DNA of 41,388 nt from Candidatus Thermoplasmatota archaeon (GTDB lineage Archaea > Thermoplasmatota > E2 > DHVEG-1), in NCBI GenBank assembly GCA_038884455.1, contig JAWABU010000015.1, positions 1 through 41,388 on the forward strand, written 5' to 3'. The position numbers and the translations under genes were made by a program. Below, piece after piece: positions 27,710-36,591 of this stretch (positions within the stretch are counted from its first letter, which is position 1; each line of letters starts with the position of its first letter). The notes under the pieces were generated by a model. That model was not told where the DNA came from. It did not search any database and saw nothing but the letters and a program-made list of their open reading frames with translations.

Positions 27710-29566
27710 ATGCGAAAAAATCACATTTGCATTCTCAGCAGCATAGCCATCCTTATTCTACTAAATATCAATATTCAATCAATACCTGGATTACAACATC
27801 AACCTTTGCTACAAACGATTCAATCAACAGAATATTTTTCACCGCCAATAATTCATCAAAACGATGAGTATACCACCATTACACTTGCTGAGTCAAACTC
27901 AGTATTAACACAGGACAACAAACCGATGCTCCCAGTTGTGGTTAAAACCTTTGAATTTCCTGTAGGTACAAAAATCCTCGGAATCGAAGGTATTCCTTCC
28001 AACGGTAAGATGATCTCAATCCAGAAAAAAATCCAACCAGGACCAATCAAGCAAAAAATAGATTCAAAGATCATCCTCTTGCAAGAAAGTGGTGATCAAG
28101 AAACGTATGCCAGCCAAAAATTTTATCCTGAAGCATGGTATCATTATACCGTTGGACGAGGACTCAATAAAAAGAATGATCCTACTGTTTTTGTATCGAT
28201 CCATATCTATCCAATACGATATTGCGCTGCAGAAAATCTCATAACAACAATCCAGTCAATACAACTTATAATTACCTATGAACAACACCCTGTAGGTATC
28301 CTCTCTAAAGAATCCTATGATCTATTAATCATAGCACCTGCAGAGTTCTCAGCACATCTACAACCGTTACTCACCCATAAAAATAGTTATACTATGCGAA
28401 CAATTCTTCAAAATCTTGAAGATATTTATACTAATTTTCCCGGCCGAGACAATGCTGAACAAATTAAATATTGCGTAAAATACGCCTATGATACGTGGAA
28501 CATACAGTATGTTCTTCTCGTCGGGGATATGAAAAAATTGCCGATACGGCATACGTATGCATCATGGTGGGAACCAGACATCTTAAGTGATCTGTATTAT
28601 GCTGATATCTATGACGAACATGATATTTTCTGTAGTTGGGATGGAAATAATAACAATAAATTTGGTGAAACGAATCATGATAACGATATCGACGGTGTTG
28701 ATTTGTATCCAGATGTTCATATTGGACGACTTGCATGTTCGAATATACAAGAAGTTGATACTGTTGTCAACAAGATCATTACTTATGAAACGACAACGTA
28801 TCATCAATCATGGTTTAATACCGTGATTGTTGCAGGAGGAGATACATTTCCACCAGGATGCGGAGCACCTCCAAATGTTTTTGAGGGAGAGATAACAAAT
28901 GCAAAGGTGTTAGAACAGCTTCCCTCGTTTTCTCCTGTGAAACTGTGGTCATCAACAAAGAATCTCAATGCACAGATGTTCAACAAGGCGATTAACCAAG
29001 GCGCAGGTTTCCTAAGCTATGCAGGACATGGCTTTGAACATGGATGGGGGACCTATCGGCCGAACTCATTACGATATAAAATGGGGTTTAGCCAACCGTT
29101 GTACTATACACCATTTATTAAAAAACTATATAATCAGAATCAACTTCCGGTAATGTTTTTTGATGCATGTCTAACGGCAAAGCTTGATTTCAATGTTTCT
29201 GATCTCATGCGATATTATCCTGTTTTTACCAATCTTTTAATAGCTCTTTCTCAAATTGAAAACAATCCATCAATCTTTTATCCCTGTTTTGCATGGAGTT
29301 TTGTTGCCTATGAAAACGGCGGTGCTATAGCAACTATTGGTGCTACGAGAACAGCATATACTCATGTTGATAGCAATGGTGTTTATGCTGGTGCAGGATA
29401 TCTTGACGTACATTTCTTTCAAGGATATGAAGAAGGAGTCCATCTTGGACAGATGTTAACGAGAAGTCAGAATGATTATATCAACTATGTTGGTCCTGAT
29501 TACTTTACAATCGAAGAATTTATTCTACTTGGTGATCCTAGCTTAAAGATTGGTGGGTATCCATAA
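27710..29566 (+). CDS. Secreted C25 (gingipain-like) cysteine peptidase
   Basis: A 618-residue predicted extracellular protease. An N-terminal signal (about 6-24) precedes a propeptide-like beta region with PMLPVVVKTFEFPVGTKI, typical of C25 propeptides. The caspase-like catalytic domain begins near 205 (YDLLIIAPAEF) and contains VGDMKKLPIRH, H440 in SYAGHGFEHGWG and nucleophile C487 in FFDACLTAK, so the His-Cys dyad is complete. There is no C-terminal anchor or repeat region, so the enzyme may be released or associate with another surface protein. It is divergent from the PKD protein. Confidence 0.88.
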   Translation: MRKNHICILSSIAILILLNINIQSIPGLQHQPLLQTIQSTEYFSPPIIHQNDEYTTITLAESNSVLTQDNKPMLPVVVKTFEFPVGTKILGIEGIPSNGKMISIQKKIQPGPIKQKIDSKIILLQESGDQETYASQKFYPEAWYHYTVGRGLNKKNDPTVFVSIHIYPIRYCAAENLITTIQSIQLIITYEQHPVGILSKESYDLLIIAPAEFSAHLQPLLTHKNSYTMRTILQNLEDIYTNFPGRDNAEQIKYCVKYAYDTWNIQYVLLVGDMKKLPIRHTYASWWEPDILSDLYYADIYDEHDIFCSWDGNNNNKFGETNHDNDIDGVDLYPDVHIGRLACSNIQEVDTVVNKIITYETTTYHQSWFNTVIVAGGDTFPPGCGAPPNVFEGEITNAKVLEQLPSFSPVKLWSSTKNLNAQMFNKAINQGAGFLSYAGHGFEHGWGTYRPNSLRYKMGFSQPLYYTPFIKKLYNQNQLPVMFFDACLTAKLDFNVSDLMRYYPVFTNLLIALSQIENNPSIFYPCFAWSFVAYENGGAIATIGATRTAYTHVDSNGVYAGAGYLDVHFFQGYEEGVHLGQMLTRSQNDYINYVGPDYFTIEEFILLGDPSLKIGGYP

Positions 29567-29669
29567 ACAGTACAATATACCTATACAATTGTAATCGTTA
29601 GTTGGATCTTTATGATTTCTTATATTCATCACCATATATACTTGGAGTAAAAACAGATGATGGAAAACT

Positions 29670-29680
29670 ATTTATTTAAA
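29670..29680 (+). promoter_or_regulatory. TATA box for the RNA candidate
   Basis: ATTTATTTAAA lies roughly 20-26 bp before the first bases of the closing stem, a spacing that fits an archaeal promoter for a stable RNA. Confidence 0.5.
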
Positions 29681-29695
29681 AAGAATATTGCATAA

Positions 29696-29788
29696 TGGGG
29701 GACAAAGAGTAATACTTGGGGAGGCTGCTTTGAGTATCTGCTTTCCACGAAAGGCACATTCCTCCTATCCAACGCATCCCGTCCCCCA
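29696..29788 (+). ncRNA. Putative structured non-coding RNA, 93 nt, class unknown
   Basis: The ends form a perfect 8-bp stem, TGGGGGAC (29696-29703) with GTCCCCCA (29781-29788). Inside, TTGG plus GGAGG pairs with CCTCC, a TAT bulge and CCAA, and an apical hairpin CTTTC-CAC-GAAAG follows. The GC-rich stems stand out in very AT-rich surroundings, and no ORF covers the segment. A TATA box lies at the correct distance upstream and a hairpin directly downstream. It lacks a T-arm, so it is not a tRNA, and C/D, H/ACA, 5S, SRP and RNase P hallmarks were not recognised. Strand is inferred from the promoter. Confidence 0.55.
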
Positions 29789-29805
29789 CTTTTCTGAAGA
29801 AAAGT
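29788..29805 (+). terminator. Possible terminator hairpin after the RNA candidate
   Basis: ACTTTTC-TGAA-GAAAAGT is a perfect 7-bp stem with a 4-nt loop, starting at the last base of the RNA stem. It is not followed by a long T-run, so the role is uncertain. Confidence 0.35.
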
Positions 29806-29825
29806 TAAAACTTCATCGTTTATCC

Positions 29826-29872
29826 AATAAAAAAAATTTTTATAAAAAAGAGTGAAAAAGGGAAAAAAGTTT
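29826..29872 (-). terminator. T-rich terminator of the rpl1-rplP0-rpl12 operon
   Basis: Directly after rpl12 the minus strand has successive T-runs (6, 5, 6 and 8 T), the usual archaeal intrinsic termination signal. Confidence 0.6.
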
Positions 29873-29873
29873 T

Positions 29874-30185
29874 TTAGTCAAAAAGTGCGCTGAGACCGGC
29901 TGCAGCTTCTTCCTGTGACACTTCTTCTTTTTTCTCTTCCTTTTTCTTTGCATCTTTCTTTTCTGCAGGTACATCAGCAGCTGTTTGTGCAGGTGCAGCA
30001 ACAGGTAGTGCTGCAGCGGATTTTATTGCTTCATCTATGTTGACACCTTCAAGTGATGCAACAAGTGCTTTAATCCGGGCTTCATCTGGTTTCACGCCAG
30101 CTGCAGTAAGAACCTTTTTAACATGTTCTTCAGTAATTTTTTGTCCTGCGGAGTGGAGAAGCATTGCACTGTAGATATATTCCAT
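29874..30185 (-). CDS. rpl12: 50S ribosomal protein L12 (P1-like stalk protein)
   Basis: A 103-residue acidic stalk protein that recruits translation factors to the ribosome. It has the N-terminal dimerisation domain ([20 protein letters not shown]), an Ala-rich hinge, a Lys/Glu-rich linker and the conserved factor-binding tail [10 protein letters not shown]. It is the last gene of the L1-L10-L12 operon, 15 bp after L10. Confidence 0.97.
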   Translation of the reverse strand: MEYIYSAMLLHSAGQKITEEHVKKVLTAAGVKPDEARIKALVASLEGVNIDEAIKSAAALPVAAPAQTAADVPAEKKDAKKKEEKKEEVSQEEAAAGLSALFD

Positions 30186-30200
30186 TCTTTTTTCCTCCTT

Positions 30201-31085
30201 TTATGTTAAATTTTTCTTTAAATCTTCATCAAGGGCAGCATCTTGTGTTTTTTTTGCAAGAGTCAGCATCGTTCTATGTGCCTTTGAGAGTAACGGTGGA
30301 ATCGTATCTTTTGTTAGAATATTTTGTTCTAATGCGAGGTAATACGCATCGCGATGTGCTTTCATAATGAGCTGATTGATTGTTGCTTTCGTAGTCCATG
30401 CTGTTTTCATTGCAACAGCGAAAGCATTCGAAGATGCTGTAGCAAGCTTACCCATGAATTTGTCCATATCGATATCTAAAACATCAGGTTTGTAGATATT
30501 TCCGAGTTCATACACTGCATTTAACGTAAGACCAATTTCTAAAGGATAGATTTCCAACCGGGTAAGCATCTGTGCAACGTCGGTCGGAATTTTTTTGCCA
30601 GCAGGAACAATAACCTTGTCGGTTTTTATAACGACTTTTCCTTCTTGAATGGCAGCTGGTATCCCTGCCTTCTGAAGTTCGCCAACAATCGGACCTGGTT
30701 TGAAAGGAGTATCTCCTGCCTTGACAATGATATCGTTTTGTGCGATTTCACCACCTTTGGCAGGTGCATGAGTTCGTGTCGCTTTGATTTCTTTATAAAG
30801 ATGAAACGGGTTGACATCTGCTGCGATAATCGCTGCTTGACCGTTGACTTCTGATTTGAGTTTACTGATACCAGGAACTTGTTTTTCTGCTTCGTCTAAT
30901 GCAATTTTAATTAAGCTGTTTTTTGCAGCTCGAATCTGCGCTTTAGATCGAATATTTCCTCGCATGTTTTGTATTTGTGGACCTGGGATTCCAGCAACAT
31001 TCACAATTCCAATCACTTTTCTCGTGGTTAGAATCGAGGTAAGTTCTTGAACTTCATTGTTTTTCCAGCTTGCAACATGTGCCAT
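30201..31085 (-). CDS. rplP0: 50S ribosomal protein L10 (P0)
   Basis: The stalk base protein that anchors L12 dimers to 23S rRNA. The N-terminal rRNA-binding domain (WKNNEVQELTSILTTRKVIG), the inserted domain and the L12-binding helices are present. At 294 residues it ends in DAALDEDLKKNLT and lacks the acidic GLGALFG-type tail found in many archaeal P0 proteins, so the factor-binding tail is carried only by L12 here. The end looks like a natural stop, 15 bp before rpl12. Confidence 0.95.
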   Translation of the reverse strand: MAHVASWKNNEVQELTSILTTRKVIGIVNVAGIPGPQIQNMRGNIRSKAQIRAAKNSLIKIALDEAEKQVPGISKLKSEVNGQAAIIAADVNPFHLYKEIKATRTHAPAKGGEIAQNDIIVKAGDTPFKPGPIVGELQKAGIPAAIQEGKVVIKTDKVIVPAGKKIPTDVAQMLTRLEIYPLEIGLTLNAVYELGNIYKPDVLDIDMDKFMGKLATASSNAFAVAMKTAWTTKATINQLIMKAHRDAYYLALEQNILTKDTIPPLLSKAHRTMLTLAKKTQDAALDEDLKKNLT

Positions 31086-31108
31086 ATCAGTTTGTCACCT
31101 AAATTTTT

Positions 31109-31753
31109 TTATGCAACACGAATGGGAGGCCCCATCGTAGTCTTAATATATAAAGCGCCAATGTTTTGCGATCCGCGTTCAAGTTTTGATTCAAGTCTTT
31201 TTAATATCGCTGCAATGTTCTCAGCAATCTGTTCAGGATTCATCTCTTCCCGTCCAACTGTTGCATGACATGCATAGCTTTGTTTGGATCGTATGCGGAT
31301 ACTTTTTCGAAGATTTTTTACAATTGGTGCAACATCAATCTGTGGGGGTACTGGTTTGGGCATTTTCCCTCGAGGACCAAGAACAACACCAAGGGTTTTA
31401 CCTATGGTTGGCATCAGTGATGCTTCTGAAATAAAGAAATCATATTCCTCAGCAATTTTTTTGAATTTCTTTTTATTTTTTGCAAGTTCTTCAATTTCTT
31501 CAGGTTTTATGAGAAGATCAACATGCTGTTTTGCTTTTAGTGCAAGTTCTCCACCAGCAAAAAGAGCTATTTTTGCCTCTTTACCTGGCCCATGGGGAAG
31601 TAGTATTTCTTCTTCGATACGATTTTTGGTGTCACTGATATCAATGTTTTTTAGATTAATAACTAGATCGACGCTTTGTTTGAATTTACGGTCAAGTTTT
31701 TTTGACTCGTCTAATGCTTTTTGTATTGCTTCAACGGTTTTTTGATCTGCCAT
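31109..31753 (-). CDS. rpl1: 50S ribosomal protein L1
   Basis: The 214-residue protein of the mobile L1 stalk, which helps release E-site tRNA. Recognisable segments are GPGKEAKIALFAGGE, LGPRGKMPKPVP and the C-terminal GPPIRVA. L1 commonly represses its own operon by binding its mRNA; no such site could be picked out by eye. Genes for L11 and NusG, often upstream in other archaea, are not adjacent here. Confidence 0.96.
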   Translation of the reverse strand: MADQKTVEAIQKALDESKKLDRKFKQSVDLVINLKNIDISDTKNRIEEEILLPHGPGKEAKIALFAGGELALKAKQHVDLLIKPEEIEELAKNKKKFKKIAEEYDFFISEASLMPTIGKTLGVVLGPRGKMPKPVPPQIDVAPIVKNLRKSIRIRSKQSYACHATVGREEMNPEQIAENIAAILKRLESKLERGSQNIGALYIKTTMGPPIRVA

Positions 31754-31822
31754 AGTACATCAATAATGTATCTGTTATTTTAAAGAACCCCATAAGGAGA
31801 ACGTAGTTTTCGGGAATAAATA

Positions 31823-31840
31823 CCTTATTTATATATCTTT
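31823..31840 (-). promoter_or_regulatory. Promoter of the rpl1-rplP0-rpl12 operon
   Basis: On the minus strand AAAGATATATAAATAAGG is a strong BRE/TATA element about 80 bp upstream of rpl1, predicting a leader near 50 nt. Confidence 0.65.
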
Positions 31841-31881
31841 TTGTTAAAGGTGCCCTTCTACTATTTTGGGTTGGATGCTGC

Positions 31882-32841
31882 TCACCGACAGATAATCATC
31901 CGTTCGATGATCAAACGGAGTACTTCTTCGGGATCTCGCAGTTTCTTTAATTCTTTTTTCGCTATAACCGGTGTTCCATGGATATTTTGTTTGTTGTCTT
32001 TATCGGTGATTACCACAGCGTGTTTCTCGGTTATTTTTGAGATACTGTTGATGATTTGTGCTCGTTTTGACAAGTTTGCATTATATTTTTGGATGCAGGT
32101 AAGAAGGATTTTTTCTTTTTCTTTACTTACCGCTTCGAAAGGAAATTTATCAAGGGGAAAAATCTTATATCCTGCTTCTTGGAGAAGGAGGAAGATTTCA
32201 CGTTGAAAACGTTCGAAATGATGTAATGCCTGGTTGTAGAGTGAACAGATATCTGCATCAAAATCAGGGTTTTTAAAAACATCAATAGGAGTGATAACTG
32301 AATTTTCCAAGAGTTCCTCGATACGTTCTGCAACATCGACTCGTGCATTCATCCCTTCTTCATACATTTGAACTGTTTTTCTTGAGACATTAACATGACG
32401 GGCAAATGATCCAAGTGATATATTTTTCTCTTGTCGGAGTTTTTTAAGTTTTTCTTCATCAAGGCGAACATATAAACCACCAGGTCCTGCATAGATCCTG
32501 ATTGAATCTTTATGATAAAGATAGTTTTTCAGAGTGTTAATGGTTATTGCTTGTACACCGAATCGAAGATAGACAACATCGTCTTCTAATTTATTAAAAC
32601 CATTATGTTCTCCGATGAGAAGGGGAGTTGCGTGGAGTATCGAGCATAATGTTCGAAGCTCTTGTGCGACATCTTCTGAGAATGAATCAATATTGGTTAA
32701 TACTTTGATGATAAGCAACGTATCATCTTTCCGAGCAAGGATATCAAAACCACTGAGACGTATATTGTACACTTCCGAAACAGTGAAACCAGCAGTGCCC
32801 AGGGTTTCCCGTATTTGAACGAGAAGTTCGTTTCGTTCCAT
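31882..32841 (-). CDS. Archaeal HTH-type transcriptional regulator (XRE-like)
   Basis: A 319-residue protein matching the archaeal family of putative HTH regulators: an N-terminal nuclease-like fold (LLVQIRETLGTAGF, GFDILARKDDTLLIIKV), a central XRE helix-turn-helix at about 128-178 (LKKLRQEKNISLGSFARHVN, SRKTVQMYEEG) and a C-terminal helical effector region. Regulated genes are unknown. The start at 32841 is preferred to a frame opening at 32922 because a TATA-like AATTATAATACTA lies about 30 bp upstream, which fits a leaderless mRNA, and because the longer form would overlap tiaS head to head. Confidence 0.85.
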   Translation of the reverse strand: MERNELLVQIRETLGTAGFTVSEVYNIRLSGFDILARKDDTLLIIKVLTNIDSFSEDVAQELRTLCSILHATPLLIGEHNGFNKLEDDVVYLRFGVQAITINTLKNYLYHKDSIRIYAGPGGLYVRLDEEKLKKLRQEKNISLGSFARHVNVSRKTVQMYEEGMNARVDVAERIEELLENSVITPIDVFKNPDFDADICSLYNQALHHFERFQREIFLLLQEAGYKIFPLDKFPFEAVSKEKEKILLTCIQKYNANLSKRAQIINSISKITEKHAVVITDKDNKQNIHGTPVIAKKELKKLRDPEEVLRLIIERMIICR

Positions 32842-32844
32842 AGG

Positions 32845-32877
32845 AATATAAAATAAAGGAGTTCTAGTATTATAATT
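32845..32877. promoter_or_regulatory. Compact divergent promoter between the HTH regulator and tiaS
   Basis: Only 41 bp separate the two start codons. GAATATAAAATAAAG (32845-32858) is placed to serve tiaS, and AATTATAATACTA (minus strand, 32865-32877) the regulator. Both would yield nearly leaderless transcripts, and the two pre-initiation complexes should interfere. Confidence 0.55.
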
Positions 32878-32882
32878 TTGTG

Positions 32883-34223
32883 ATGAAAACCATTTGGATT
32901 GGCATTGATGATACTGATTCAACCTTGGGTGGTTGTACTACATTTGTTGCTCGAAAAATCATAGAAGATCTTGGTGAGCAGTATACACTTATTGGATACC
33001 CTCGGTTGATTCGGTTAAATCCCAACATCCCCTGGAAAACCAGGGGTAACGGTGCCCTGGCACTGCATATTGGGAGAAGCGATGAACGAGTACTCCACAT
33101 AGGTGAGATAGAAAAGAAGGCTTGTTTTTCATCGCCATCTGGAAAGTATAGTTTAACTTCTAACGATGTTACAAAGATTCAAAAAACAGTTCATGAAATC
33201 GTAGAACACTATGCACAAGTTCAAGACCCGAATACAAACCCTGGTGTTGTCTTTTTTAGTAAACAACCTAGTTATTCAGTCTATAAGAAAACTGTTACCT
33301 CGTTAGTAACTATCCAAGAAACCATGCGCGTATTGAAACTTATGCATGCAACATATTTTGGTTTAAAAAACCGGCGAGGTCTTATTGGTGCGACTGCTGC
33401 AGTTGCTTGGAAACCAAAAACAGATAAAACATATGAAGTAATTGCATACCGTGAAAAGAACCGATGGGGTACTCCTCGCAAGGTCGATGCATATTCTGTT
33501 CAAAAGATGGATGCAACCATCATCTCAACGTTTGATAACTATGATTATCGCAATAAACATAATCGTATTGTGCCGAATTCACCTTGTCCAATTCTTTTTG
33601 GCATCCGTGGCGACAATTCTTCTGATCTTATCGCTGCACAAAAGATGATTATTTCTGAAAAAAAAGAAAGTTGGATTCTCTTTGAAACAAATCAAGGGAC
33701 TGATGATCATATACAACGAAAGAAGATAGATCAAATTAAACCCTATGATTCTGTGATCGTGAGAGGTTGCGTCTCTCAACGGCCATGGACCTTCCTTGGG
33801 GGGCATGTTTTTTTCGATATCCAAGATACGTCAGGTTCGATAACATGTGCAGCTTATGAACCAACCAAGGAATTTCGAAAAATCATCCGCGAACTGCTAC
33901 CTGGAGATGTAGTAGACGTGTATGGTGGTGTTCGAAAAAAACCATTAACCATTAATATTGAAAAAATTCATGTTCATAAACTTGTACAATTTTTCGTAAA
34001 AAGTCAAAATCCTGTATGTCCAAAATGTGGTAAACATATGAAATCTCAAGGAACAAATCAAGGGTACAAGTGTATCCGCTGTCATACAAAACGAAAAAAA
34101 GCTCTTTTTTCCGAACAAGAGCGGAAAATTCAAAGAGATTTGTACGAAGTTCCAGTATGTGCTCGTCGGCATTTAAGTAAACCACTTAAGCGCATAAAAG
34201 CTACTTCTCAACCCAGATCGTAA
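32883..34223 (+). CDS. tiaS: tRNA(Ile2) 2-agmatinylcytidine synthetase TiaS
   Basis: Modifies C34 of the AUA-decoding tRNA-Ile with agmatine, using ATP, so that it reads AUA rather than AUG. The 446-residue protein has the family start GIDDTDS (7-13), GYPRLIRLNPNIPWKTRGNG in the TCKD/FLD region, an OB-fold-like part (VIVRGCVSQRPW) and a C-terminal zinc ribbon with C379-x2-C382 and C397-x2-C400. A GTG one codon upstream is an alternative start. Confidence 0.95.
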   Translation: MKTIWIGIDDTDSTLGGCTTFVARKIIEDLGEQYTLIGYPRLIRLNPNIPWKTRGNGALALHIGRSDERVLHIGEIEKKACFSSPSGKYSLTSNDVTKIQKTVHEIVEHYAQVQDPNTNPGVVFFSKQPSYSVYKKTVTSLVTIQETMRVLKLMHATYFGLKNRRGLIGATAAVAWKPKTDKTYEVIAYREKNRWGTPRKVDAYSVQKMDATIISTFDNYDYRNKHNRIVPNSPCPILFGIRGDNSSDLIAAQKMIISEKKESWILFETNQGTDDHIQRKKIDQIKPYDSVIVRGCVSQRPWTFLGGHVFFDIQDTSGSITCAAYEPTKEFRKIIRELLPGDVVDVYGGVRKKPLTINIEKIHVHKLVQFFVKSQNPVCPKCGKHMKSQGTNQGYKCIRCHTKRKKALFSEQERKIQRDLYEVPVCARRHLSKPLKRIKATSQPRS

Positions 34224-34233
34224 AATATCGATT

Positions 34234-36522
34234 TTACTGTTTTTTTAGGTATTCGGTATTCAGGATTTTGACAATCTCTGAGGCAATATTTTTTCCGATA
34301 CCTGGGACTTCACATAGCTCTTCTTCTGTCGCATTTGCGATCGCTCGTATTGTTCCAAATTGCTGTAATAATCGTTGAGCAAGAACCGTTGATATATGTG
34401 GAAATCCTTCAACAATGTATTGTTGTTGTTCTGCAACTGGCATGATCCATTTATCTCCGCGGACTACAACCGGTTTTTTTCCATCTTTTTGCTCACGGCA
34501 TGCCATGATGTATAATACATCTGCTGTTTCTTGTGGTGTTTTCGTCATAAGAATTGGAATTCCGAAATCAATGATAATTGATGCAAAACTACCGTAAATT
34601 GCATTATGGTTGATGTTTCGTTTGGTAAATAGTTCTTCTCCTTCAAGAATGAGCAGAGGTCGTGAATATGCCTCCCGAAGTTTCCTGAGTTGTAAAAACA
34701 GTTTTCCTTCGAGTAACGAGGTAAGATAATCGTCAACTGTTTTCCGTTCGACTCCTAGTCGAGATGAAAGGACATAATCGCCGACATCAAGTTGTTTCGG
34801 TTCGATTTTTATTTTTTTTTCCACGAGGCGTTTGATAACTTCTGAACGTGATTCACGGTGATCCACAAAAATCTTTAAATCATTATTGGACTCGGATTTC
34901 TGCAAGATTGACTCATCGAGTTTTCTTTGCTGATTATCTGTTGGATGTATCATTTGAGTGTAGAATGTTTTCGGATCTTCGAGTTTTTTTTTCAATGAGG
35001 TTCGCAGTGTTTCAAGTTCACTATGCATGAGGCGTTCTTTTCTTCGAGCTGACCAGTAATATCCTTCATCAGGTGTTCCTTTCGTGATAAGGATGATGAC
35101 GTTACCAGGCATTTTTCGAGCGGTTCGTCCTCGTCGTTGGATCGTTCTGATTTCTGAAGGAACAGGCTCATAGAATATGACAAGATCAGTGGATGGGATG
35201 TCAAGTCCTTCTTCTGCAACTGAGGTTGCGATTAAAACATTATAGATTCGATTTTTAAACTGTTGTATGATTTCCATTTGTTTTTTTTGAGAAAGACCTT
35301 TATCCCCCTCTTTTCCTGATTGACCGATGAATCTCACGGGCCGCACATCAGGTAACCCTTCAAGATTTTTTAAAACGTAATATGCGGTATCTCGATAGTG
35401 TGTAAAAATGATAATCTGTGATTGTGGGTGCTTGGTGAGTTGTTCAATAACTATCTTTTTTATTTCAGGTATTTTTGGATGTTCTAAAGTGAGTGATTTT
35501 GCATACGCAAGTGCTTCAAGAACATTGAGATCTTTCATGATGGTTCGTGATGCTTTACTCCCGCCTTTAGATTGTGCTTCTTCTTGCATTCGTTGAAAAT
35601 AGGTTAAAAAAGCATTAACTCCTTGTGTTTGTAAGAGTTCTATCGCATGATATAGTTTTAATGCTGCATTTTGAGCTGAGGCTGCATCAAATAATTCTTT
35701 CGGAGGATTGAGTGATGATTTGAGCTGTTGCTGGATGAGCTGTTGTATTTCTAATAGTTTTGTTCTGTTGATGAGTTGAACTGATGCTGATTGAGTAACA
35801 CCGATATTTTTTAAAACTGTTAAATATCCAGATAATGATTTTTTCAAGAGTTGAAGAACTTGTGAAAATTCCTGAGGCAATGCAATTTCTTTCCATTGGA
35901 TATGGACATCGTAGACATACGGCCGAACGTCACGATCATATTTTGTTCTGATTTCTATATGTTCGATTTCCAAGTTTTTGCATACTTCAACAATTTTTTG
36001 CAAATCGTTTCCTGGAGATGCGGTCATTCCAAGAACAAGTCGGCCTTCGCGTTGTTGTTGATATTGGTTAGAAACAAAAACATATGAATAATTTCCAACA
36101 GCTCGATGTGCTTCATCAAAGATGATCAGTGAAACTTTTTTAAGATTGACCTGCTGGGTGATCAGATCATTTTCGATAACCTGAGGTGTTGAAACAATGA
36201 TTTTAGATGTATCCCAAAGTGCTTTTCTTTTTTCTGGAGCTAATTCTCCGGTAAAAACAGCAATAGGTATTTCAGAAAGTAAGGTTTCTCTGAGGAATTG
36301 TGCATGTTGGTTAACGAGTGGTTTTGTTGGTGATAAAAAAAGTATTTTTTCGTTGGTTGTCGTAAGTTTTTCTGCGATGACAAGTAATGCAATGATGGTT
36401 TTTCCGAGACCTGTTGGTAAAACAACTAACGTACTTTTTTTGATTGCCTGTGCTGCAATGTTGGTTTGATAGATACGTTGCTCAACACAGTCTGGTTTTA
36501 TCAGAGGATGAGAGATATACAC
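34234..36522 (-). CDS. hef: Hef: fork-structure helicase with XPF-type nuclease
   Basis: A 762-residue DNA repair enzyme that unwinds and cuts stalled forks; the archaeal relative of FANCM and XPF. The SF2 helicase half has Walker A PTGLGKT (36-42), DEAH (136-139), TSVAEEGLD and the QRRGRTAR motif VI. The nuclease half has the XPF signature GDY...ERK, with D582, E592, R593 and K594, and a C-terminal helix-hairpin-helix pair (FGTIRAIANATEEELCEVPG). Both activities look intact, unlike lineages that have lost the helicase part. It is convergent with tiaS and 69 bp downstream of the glycosyltransferase. Confidence 0.96.
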   Translation of the reverse strand: MYISHPLIKPDCVEQRIYQTNIAAQAIKKSTLVVLPTGLGKTIIALLVIAEKLTTTNEKILFLSPTKPLVNQHAQFLRETLLSEIPIAVFTGELAPEKRKALWDTSKIIVSTPQVIENDLITQQVNLKKVSLIIFDEAHRAVGNYSYVFVSNQYQQQREGRLVLGMTASPGNDLQKIVEVCKNLEIEHIEIRTKYDRDVRPYVYDVHIQWKEIALPQEFSQVLQLLKKSLSGYLTVLKNIGVTQSASVQLINRTKLLEIQQLIQQQLKSSLNPPKELFDAASAQNAALKLYHAIELLQTQGVNAFLTYFQRMQEEAQSKGGSKASRTIMKDLNVLEALAYAKSLTLEHPKIPEIKKIVIEQLTKHPQSQIIIFTHYRDTAYYVLKNLEGLPDVRPVRFIGQSGKEGDKGLSQKKQMEIIQQFKNRIYNVLIATSVAEEGLDIPSTDLVIFYEPVPSEIRTIQRRGRTARKMPGNVIILITKGTPDEGYYWSARRKERLMHSELETLRTSLKKKLEDPKTFYTQMIHPTDNQQRKLDESILQKSESNNDLKIFVDHRESRSEVIKRLVEKKIKIEPKQLDVGDYVLSSRLGVERKTVDDYLTSLLEGKLFLQLRKLREAYSRPLLILEGEELFTKRNINHNAIYGSFASIIIDFGIPILMTKTPQETADVLYIMACREQKDGKKPVVVRGDKWIMPVAEQQQYIVEGFPHISTVLAQRLLQQFGTIRAIANATEEELCEVPGIGKNIASEIVKILNTEYLKKQ

Positions 36523-36591
36523 AAACCCAGGAAATAGTATTGGTATTTTAGTATATTTGGGCGATACGTGAAACGGCTTAGAACATAATAC

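Larger units (their letters stand above)
29567..29873. other. 307-bp gap holding a probable RNA gene and the rpl12 terminator
   Basis: The left part (29567-29660) is AT-rich without features. The middle holds a TATA box and a structured RNA candidate, and the right part the T-rich terminator of the ribosomal operon on the other strand. Confidence 0.5.
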
